Below are positions 57,101 through 64,000 of a stretch of DNA of 64,000 bases, in pieces. Each line of letters opens with the position of its first letter. Within the stretch, counting starts at the first letter, position 1. Under the pieces are notes generated by a model. It was not told where the DNA came from. It made no database searches and saw only the letters and a program-made list of their open reading frames with translations. Origin of the DNA: Watersipora subatra (taxonomy: Eukaryota > Bryozoa > Gymnolaemata > Cheilostomatida > Watersiporidae); contig NC_088708.1 of NCBI RefSeq assembly GCF_963576615.1, forward strand, positions 27,473,191 through 27,537,190. Direction: 5' to 3'. Position numbers and translations under genes: made by a program.

Positions 57101-59703
57101 GTACAATCTTCCATAAGCTGCACCAAAAATAAAACACTGCCAACTTTTTCATTTTTGTGATATATATGAAGTAATGTTGAGATAATGTTAAATTATATAG
57201 GCAGAAATGATCAGCGCCATTCAGTGCTTTTTACCTTTGCTACGCCTTCATCCCAACCTTTAATGACTTGACCAACACCTAGAGTAAATTCAAAGGGTTT
57301 CCCTCGATCTCTTGATGAGTCGAACTTAGTACCATCAGTCAGAGTGCCTAGATTAGCAATATAAATTTAGGTTATAAAATCTAAAAGACAATAGAGTTAT
57401 CAGTGCAGAAACCAAACGTAACCCTATTGAATACTATAAACGTAGCTGTGTTATTGTAACCGAAAATTTACTACTAACTTACCACATGCTTTCAAAAAGT
57501 AACAAATAAAAAATAATGTAAGGAAATGTGATTAATTAAAATGTAAAATTAAATACATACAATAGCAGCTAACGCCGGCATTGGCCAGGGAGGCAGAGAT
57601 ATGTTATCCTTCATTACAACAGTTGACTTTGATAAATTTGGATTTTATCAAAGTCTTAAAAGACAAACTTAGAAGCAAACCGAGAAGCAAACTTTCATTT
57701 TAACTTAACGTAATTAACATTTCTCCAGGGTTCGTAGTTTTAAATTTCTCGCCGGTTAGCTAATTTTTCCTTTGTTTTGTTCTCACGACCAGCCGGCCGT
57801 TTTAAGAGAAACTTATCTAAGGACGTTTGCCTTTGCCATCCTTTCAATATGTTGCGATTAGGACGAACACAGGGGTCTTCACAAAGGGTTAATGCACGAC
57901 CACTAGCCAACTTGTCCAAATGTCTATTTATTATAGTCTTGATAGATAGCACCAGCCTTTTCACATAGCATCGTTTCAGTTACGCTGTCACCGACCAATT
58001 GTGTGTCTTTTATCCACAACCTGAGCAGTCTCTTCATCAGCAGTCGTGAAGATCGCTGCGTCGTTTAGAAATTATGGGTAGTCCTTTTGCAAACTAAATG
58101 CCCAGAATATAATCTTTCTGTTTGATAATTGTGGATGTATTTCTGTCATATTGCTGAGCTAGCTCAATCACGCATACACATTTCGCATTATTTTTCAATA
58201 ATTTTCCGTTTAATATCAATTGTTATCATTCGCTTTTTCTTTGCATTATCTTTCCTTTTACTGTCAAACCTTTGGTCTACACACAGTACTTTTAATTCAC
58301 TTAATTCTGCGATGAAAATTGCGCACAAAAAACACGGTACAAAAGTATAACCTGAGTAGTTGAAAAATACAGAGTGATGCTGTTCTCATAAAGCACCTCC
58401 GACATCCTTGGCAACTGACTCACGTACTCGTATCTCAAACATGTTAGTGCTAAAACTTGTTTAATAGCTGGCTCGTATCTCAAGTTTCTCGTGCGGTGGG
58501 GGCACTCATAAGTTGAAGTATTTCTGTAGTTAGATCGAGACGAGATCGATCCGAGACAGGTCGATACTCGAGATGTCTCATGTCTCATTCTACCTCTAAG
58601 AAATAGTGTAGCAATTAAAGTGATTTTTACAATTAGTTTATTTTATAAAATATTACGGCTGGTATAAAGAATGTTTATTTTTTCTAACCCTATAATACAC
58701 CAGTAGAAGTGTGCCCTACATTATCTCTAGAAATGGCATAGAATTAATTTTGTTGTAACATATTCTTCAGCTCAGTATAGTAAAAAACGCTGAAAACCTG
58801 ACTATTTTGATATGCATTGTTCAAAATCCGCCTAAAGGGGTATTGCCCATGTAATAGTCCAGCATGTTTATATAACGAGCTACTCAAGCCAATAGATTAA
58901 TACTTACCTGTGTAGTGAACTTGAATCATTTGGCCCACTTTGGCATAAGTAATACCTACAATAAAAAGCATAGGCAGGTTAGTAACATGCAGACCGGCCA
59001 ACCCAAGAGTTGTGCAATGCGTGAGATTTTGTTTTGGGGCAATTGATGTATCAATGATAGTATATATAAAATTGTGGAAATTGGGGCAAAAATCTCACGC
59101 ATTTTCATTTTTTCTTTGGGGTGATTGCGCGAGTCTCACGCCCAATGCGTGAGAGTTGGCAGGTATGGTAACATGCCAGTTATCATAGTTGGCTGGAAAC
59201 TAGTAAATTGTTCCATCGCGATTAGTCGTCAAATTCGTGTTGCTTGCTTGATTAGCTATAGGGACCTTAGTCACAAAATGTAAACACGAGACTTCGAGTT
59301 CTTGCACTAACATACAACTTCTACCTACTGTACAGAGCCGAAGAATCTGTTGAATGATCCAAGGTTTAACTAGATGAGTTGTTCAAAACGTAGCTGCAGT
59401 ACGAGAACACACGTACTACACTTTTTAGGGTCAACTACTTGGCTAGTAGCAATTTTACAGTGACAGCCTGACAACTCAATTGGCAACTGTTGTAAAAGTC
59501 ACCACACTGATATTTGTATCACCAAAGCACTTGCCCACAAATGATGTTACGCATGCGTTATAGAACTGCTTGTATATAACATTGTAAAAATGCTTTCTTC
59601 ATAAAGAGCTTTACAAATATTTAAAAATTAATGATAAGCGTGAATTTAATAATTAAAACAAATTACCATCTCCAGGCTTTGTTGTTGCAACATCAACGCC
59701 CAT
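51194..59703 (-). CDS. FKBP1A: Peptidyl-prolyl isomerase FKBP12 (FKBP1A)
   Basis: Four exons in transcript order: 59703-59667, 58955-58908, 57347-57235, 51322-51194. They give 108 residues, the same length as human FKBP12, with GT..AG introns and matching phases (1, 1, 0). FKBP12 is a cytosolic prolyl cis-trans isomerase that binds FK506/rapamycin and regulates ryanodine and TGF-beta type I receptors. Visible: [54 protein letters not shown] and FDVEFL. Pocket residues are kept at Tyr27, Phe37, Asp38, Arg43, Phe47, Val56-Ile57, Trp60, Tyr83 and Phe100. The position equivalent to His87 of the mature human protein is Tyr, and that of Glu54 is Gln. The gene is convergent with TXNDC11. Intron 3 is 5.9 kb because of inserted elements. 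Confidence 0.97.
51489..51595. repeat. Hairpin element, CACGATAT..GCAAAATTGTTG family, copy 2
   Basis: Arms of 45 bp with two or three mismatches: CCATTTTTTATATATCGTGG... pairs with its complement ending ...AAAAAATGG, with a loop of about 17 nt. Same core as 23931-24017. It lies in FKBP1A intron 3. Confidence 0.9.
51598..51832. repeat. Diverged tandem duplication, about 125 bp unit
   Basis: Two copies share TACTGTCTCAGGCTAATA and GTTCCTTGTTTAACG. A third, partial relative with GCTGTCTCAGGCTAATTCTA is at about 56795-56880. Confidence 0.7.
51843..53627. mobile_element. TA-flanked DNA transposon-like element, copy A (1785 bp)
   Basis: Begins CCCTACAGGATGAATTTATT and ends with the complement of CCCTACAGGATGAAAATATT. 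TA occurs directly outside both ends (51841-51842, 53628-53629). Subterminal TTCGCG motifs occur at both ends. Inside, plus strand about 52281-52380 reads [20 protein letters not shown] before a stop, and the frame resembles that of copy B. On the minus strand, two small acidic exon-like pieces, [13 protein letters not shown] with a GTATGT donor and [12 protein letters not shown] after a CTGCAG acceptor, precede a stop. These may be remnants of its protein. Confidence 0.75.
54212..54221. promoter_or_regulatory. Palindromic CRE-like site with a nearby CCAAT
   Basis: GTGACGTCAC is a full CRE palindrome, and AGCCAATCATC lies about 65 bp downstream. Both are inside the 2151-bp TTAA element. Function is inferred from the motif only. 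Confidence 0.3.
54694..55228 (+). CDS. Speculative short spliced ORF inside the TTAA element
   Basis: ATG at 54694 opens MAWIDEYTK, which ends at a GTAATATT donor (after 54721). The acceptor CTGATTACAG (ending 55130) continues in phase as [10 protein letters not shown]... to a TGA at 55226-55228, 41 residues in all. An alternative first exon ending ATGGAG|GTAAAT near 54528 would use another frame and give about 34 residues. No family is recognised. This may be a non-coding transcript or chance. Confidence 0.2.
55591..55670. repeat. Palindromic repeat, AATGATATACAGCCCC family, copy 3
   Basis: The outer arms match the copies at 958-996 and 23828-23881. The longer centre (GCCCCATGGATAGGTGACGG...) makes a second imperfect stem, CCCGCCC/GGGCGGG. 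Confidence 0.75.
56224..56279. repeat. Strong hairpin
   Basis: TAAGCTGTGTTAAGATAGC pairs perfectly with its complement across a 6-nt loop, and the stem extends outward (CCATT/AATGG) with one mismatch. Confidence 0.9.
58990..59166. mobile_element. Small MITE-like element in FKBP1A intron 1
   Basis: Ends AGACCGGCCAAC and, reverse-complemented, ATACCTGCCAAC. Subterminal GCGTGAG motifs lie on both sides (AATGCGTGAGA and TCTCACGCCC), and both flanks contain TAACATGC. It is compact and has no ORF. Confidence 0.55.
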
Positions 59704-62084
59704 TTTTCTCCTCAAGCTTACGATTCCGCCAACAAGCCGCCTGAACGGAATGAATGAATGAACTAATTAAAGATGGCGCGTTTTGCAATACAATTTGAAC
59801 TACAGTAATAAAACCTTATTGTAAAGGCAAGGAACGCACGCTAAATGCTAAAAACGCTTATACATGTACTTTATTACAGTAATTAGCTTCCCCTGCGTAC
59901 GATTCCTTGTATACGATTTCCGAGTCCATTTCTACAAACATTTTCGAAAAGAGCAGACAAATCTATTCTAGTAGCAAACATTTCAGTTCAGTTTTTTTGA
60001 CGACAAACTGATATGTTGATGTCAAATAAGCGATTGTATGATACGGTAAACTACGTACGTACGTATACGTGAATGAAATTATCTACCATTTTGTATTTTA
60101 TTAACACAATTGGTTACCTATGTTTCGACCAAGCCATTAAACCTAAGATGGCCTAAGATCATAATTATATACTTTTTATGAGAAGCTGTAAGCAGCTAGA
60201 GGGCAAAGCCACACAAAATCTGCTATCCTTTTTAAACATTAGCTGGGCTAAAAGAAGCCATCTAAAACATGTTCGCACTTTGTTTTTAGTGTTTAGTGGT
60301 GTTTAGTATCAGTGACGCTCATTATGAACTGCGTCTACTAGCTCAACTAGTATGCTCACTACTATACATACCATGTTTGTAATATTGAGAGGTTGCTGAG
60401 ATACATTGAGCAATGCCGTTAACACTGCATTTTGTTACAAAATCAGGAGATAATAGCAAAAAATTCAATTGAATAAACCCAGAATAGTATAGTTGAACTA
60501 GATAAACGCGTCAGATAATTTCACTGTTGTAGCCTGTCAAGCACAGAGTTACAAATGATTTGTTCAGAAAAAGGTTCGTGACATAATGGTGCAGCTAAAT
60601 CTAACACAGTTGTTGATACATGTGTACAACGCATCACTTATGGTTAGCTTCTTCTGTAATTTAGCTCCTATGGATATTATCCAGCAGCATTACACCAACC
60701 GACAAGGATGTACATGAAGAGTCAAAGGAAATACAAGCAATCAACGTTATTAATTTATAAGGCTGTTTTGCTAGCAACACTCTTGGAATAAATATGCAGC
60801 AAAAGACAAAGGGTGCCATCATTGGTTGTAACAAATTGGGGAGTGAAGCAGCCCAACGGTAAATCATCATGCTAAGCTTTGCTGTCAGCTTTTGAAGGGG
60901 ATGGACTGGTGTGTGTTCACCTAACTCATGTACTCATATTTGCTTTGAGGGTTACAAATACACAGGAACAAGGCAGCCATAAAGGTGGTGTGACAGTGGT
61001 CAAATCTCTTTGTTTTGAATCAACAGGACAGGCAACTCTTAGGTAAAAAAAGAGGGATTTACTCCTGGAGTAATTCACAATCATTCCATATGCTTACAAA
61101 TGAGTTCGTAGAGCAAGTCAATGACAAATGTAAACCATTATCTTTATGGCAGATTATACACACAAATAACTAAAATACTTTAAGGCATCTTATCACCTCA
61201 CTCTCTTTTATCTGAAGGTTTCGTAGAACATTTTTTAAAGATTAGCTAGTATCCGTGACAAAAACGAATCGGCGTTGCGCGTGTCTGTTATGGAAAGGGT
61301 GAGAAGTCGGAAGTGATTGTTCATGATCGTGGTATTCCTTAAACTCGAGCTCTAATATGATATTGTTCATAGCCCATCCTGGGCATTCTAGCTTATTTAT
61401 TGTTTCTTACTGAATGAACTTGAAGCTAACAAGTGAAAGAGAATTGTCTTTGATTCTGTCTTGCTTGGGATAGATGAGAGTGTGTGATGATCAAGTCAGG
61501 TAGTGTCCGATGAAAGTGAATAGGTACATGTGTGGTTACGCATTAATAAAGTCATTTGTAAATATCTTTAAATTTTTAGGCTATGAGAATTAAACGCTTA
61601 CCTTTTTAAGCGTGTTCTATGTATACTAAGATTTTTCATTGGAGTCAATAGTAGGTTATCAATGACAGTAATTACTGCATTGGTCGCATGTAGCTAAAAT
61701 TGGCATCTAATGAACTCAAAGTTTATCGATATGGGTAGGACTAAACGATAGCTTATCATGAAACCCATTCTACAATATATATTTTTTCGATATTGCTACC
61801 TGTACCCTTCATTGTACATGTGGGTGATCTGAAAGAACCATTAGATTCTGGTCATGCGCCCTTTATCAATTATAAACAAATAGTGGTAGTTTTTTGGATG
61901 GTTAAGACGCGATGGTACGTCATTGGCAGCGGGAAAGCATGGGCTTCGCAATACATCAGTAAGACAACTCTTCAAATCTTTGAAAATGTTTTGTAGGCTG
62001 CAATAACAGAATAATCTGGTGGGTGATAGTCGTAAAATCTTTATTTTTAATTCATTTGTGTGTCGTAATCAATAAAATGATTAC
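59704..62084. other. Gene-free stretch upstream of FKBP1A
   Basis: This holds the FKBP1A promoter and 5' untranslated region. AAGATGGCG at 59770-59778, 67 bp upstream of the start codon, is a YY1-like motif often found near housekeeping starts; its use here is inferred. No other gene or clear repeat is seen up to the array at 62085. Confidence 0.5.
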
Positions 62085-62526
62085 CGTATCTATCGATAGA
62101 ATGACTACCGTATCTATCGATAGAGTGACTACTGTATCTATCAATAGAGTGAGTACCATATCTATCAATAGGGTGACTACTGTATACATGTATATCGATA
62201 GAGTGAATACCATAGCTATCAATAGAGTGAGTACCATATCTATCGATAGAATGACTACCATATCTATCAATAGAGTGACTATCGTATCTATCGATAGAAT
62301 GAGTACCATATCTATCAATAGAGTGATTAACGTATCTATCGATAGAGCAACTACGGTATCTATTGATAGAATGACTAGCGTATCTATTGATAGGACCGTA
62401 TCTATCGATGGAGTGACGATCATATCTATCGATAGAGTGACTACCATAGTTTGAAGAAAATCTGAAGATATGTGCAAAGTTTGACTACGACAAAATGGAA
62501 CCAGTTTTTTTCATTTATATCATGAT
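62085..62526. repeat. 24-bp tandem array with fixed right flank, copy B
   Basis: About 15 copies of the CTATCGATAG-containing 24-bp unit, followed by GAAGAAAATCTGAAGATATG and TACGACAAAATGGAAC exactly as at 49226-49662. The shared flank shows that both arrays belong to one dispersed element. It is directly followed by a TA-flanked element at 62528. Confidence 0.9.
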
Positions 62527-62527
62527 A

Positions 62528-64000
62528 CCCTACAGGATGAAAATATTCGGGGAGTTAAGTTTCGCGCAAATCGCCTTTTCACGCAAATTCGCGGACTAAT
62601 TTATTCGCGGATGAACACAATCTCTCTCTATTAAGAGTTAACTTTATTGCAGCTAGCAATAGAGTTAACCCTTCCCATGCGTACACCACGTGTTTAGGTT
62701 TCTATTTAAGCCTGGTTTCCATATGACAGCGTAAGGCGCGCAACAAGGCACGCAACAAGGCGCACGACATCGTGCGTAGGCCGGCTGTGATATGGAAACG
62801 TCAACGCACGACGATCGCGCGATGTGCGTACGCTGATCGCAAGGATCCAACAGAATGGATCCTTGCGACGAGTGCGCGCGATGATGTATCCCACAATACA
62901 TCGCTCGACCTTTTCAACCTATCCCACAATTCAAACCGAGGGCTGTTTTCCCAAGAAATCAGTCTCCCGTACGAAAGAGTAAGCCCAGTTTTCATATGAC
63001 AGCGCAATATCTCAACGGAGGACTGTTTTTCCGAAGAAATCGGTCTTTCCTACGAGAAAGTAAGGAAATTACCCACCCTGTCCAATGCAAGCATGGCGCC
63101 TACGCGCGATATGGAAACACTGCATCGCAGCCCAAGAAATGCATTGCGTACGATCACTGGGCCGCGCACGATCATTGGGCTGTCATATAGAAACCAGGCT
63201 TTAGCTGACAACTACGAGTCGATCATGCTAAGCTATAAACTTCTTGCTGCGTCCAGAGGTTTTCATGAATATTCATCGCTTTGGAGGCCTCTGATAAACC
63301 AAGAACTTGTGGTAATGAGTTTTTTCAAAACCATTTACTAAATTAATAATTGAATTTTACTTTGGTTCTTTGGTAAAACGCAATATTTATTTTTTTCATC
63401 CCTACCGCTTCATTATTCGTTTTAGTGTGAGAGAGGAGCCCAATAATTTGCACGACCCATTTTCAGTAAAGCTAATAAACGCAACTGCGCAACGGTTGGT
63501 CATCTATCTCATGAAATAAGTAGAGTAAGCAGCTTTTTCATCATACACAGAGGCACAATGACTGCAATAGTGGTGGATGTCATTTCTAGAAGATCACCAA
63601 TCATTCAGGGAGGTCTTGAAATTGAGGTAGCAGTGACCGCAGCTGCTAAGGAGGAGAATATATCTGTTTTAGAAAAGGAATAAGAACACCTTTACGATCA
63701 CAATTTTTTGGCCAACCGGCAGAACGTTGCAATAGTAAGCCACGAGGAGAGTTCTGATGATAACTGCCTTACCAGCCATGTAGTAGCGAGAGAATCGCCT
63801 TTAACATCTACCCAAGACAGTGACAGCGATATAGCGCTGCTATTACCAAAATAACTAGTCAGAGAGCACCATTACACGCTAGTATTTACTTTTCATGAGT
63901 ATCAGTTTAATTTTATTGCCAGACAACTGCCATATGGGCCAAACTGTTTTTATTTACTCCATTCATTGTTTGTAAAGTTTTGTTTGTATTTGAAATATTG
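62528..64000. mobile_element. TA-flanked DNA transposon-like element, copy B (cut by window end)
   Basis: Starts CCCTACAGGATGAAAATATT after a TA, and follows copy A (51843-53627) base for base apart from a 492-bp insertion and short indels. In the plus frame, [20 protein letters not shown] continues further than in copy A. A second piece, [20 protein letters not shown] to DSDSDIALLLPK, ends in a stop. The right end lies outside the window. Confidence 0.75.
62709..63200. mobile_element. 492-bp MITE with TTA target duplication (PIF/Harbinger-like)
   Basis: Termini AGCCTGGTTTCCATATGACA and (complement) AGCCTGGTTTCTATATGACA, with TTA on both sides (62706-62708 and 63201-63203). The uninterrupted sequence CTATTTAGCTTACAAC is present in copy A at about 52016-52031, which shows the empty site with a single TTA. 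The interior is CpG- and GCGC-rich and unlike its host. A 3-bp TTA duplication fits PIF/Harbinger, but no transposase is present to prove it. Confidence 0.85.

Overview
This is an A+T-rich animal (metazoan) nuclear window. Four spliced protein-coding genes can be read exon by exon with GT..AG borders and phases that all match. TRAPPC2L, TXNDC11 and FKBP1A are widely conserved animal genes, and their divergence from the vertebrate proteins points to an invertebrate. The repeat content (tRNA-headed SINE-like copies, a microsatellite-associated R4/Dong-like retrotransposon, many fold-back and MITE-like elements) would fit a lophotrochozoan, but I cannot fix the phylum from sequence alone.

Layout. 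1-5400: no gene recognised, only short repeats. 5401-9693 (+): TRAPPC2L, 5 exons, with a SINE-like copy and a dead pogo-like transposon in intron 3. 10616-19648 (-): an 8-exon gene for a predicted secreted 1004-residue protein with signal peptide, LRRNT cap, about 22 leucine-rich repeats, LRRCT cap, Thr-rich linker and a C-terminal trypsin-fold (S1) domain without catalytic His and Ser. A broken copy of part of its large LRR exon sits in its intron 4. 19649-24126: gap with SINE-like and palindromic repeats. 24127-51022 (+): TXNDC11, 15 exons over 27 kb. Its introns hold two large minisatellites, a broken Dong/R4-like non-LTR element (30193-33700) and several TTAA-flanked inverted-repeat elements. 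51194-59703 (-): FKBP1A, 4 exons, convergent with TXNDC11 and only 171 bp from its stop; its intron 3 carries a 1.8 kb TA-flanked element and a 2.15 kb TTAA-flanked element. 59704-64000: no gene recognised, then a 24-bp tandem array and a second copy of the TA-flanked element interrupted by a 492-bp MITE.

The four genes do not form an operon or pathway. TRAPPC2L (vesicle tethering), TXNDC11 (ER redox) and FKBP1A (prolyl isomerase) are housekeeping genes; the LRR/pseudo-protease gene is the unusual one. Most of the rest is transposon-derived. Two points give direct historical evidence: an occupied and an empty site for the MITE at 62709-63200, and a decayed duplicate exon inside the LRR gene.
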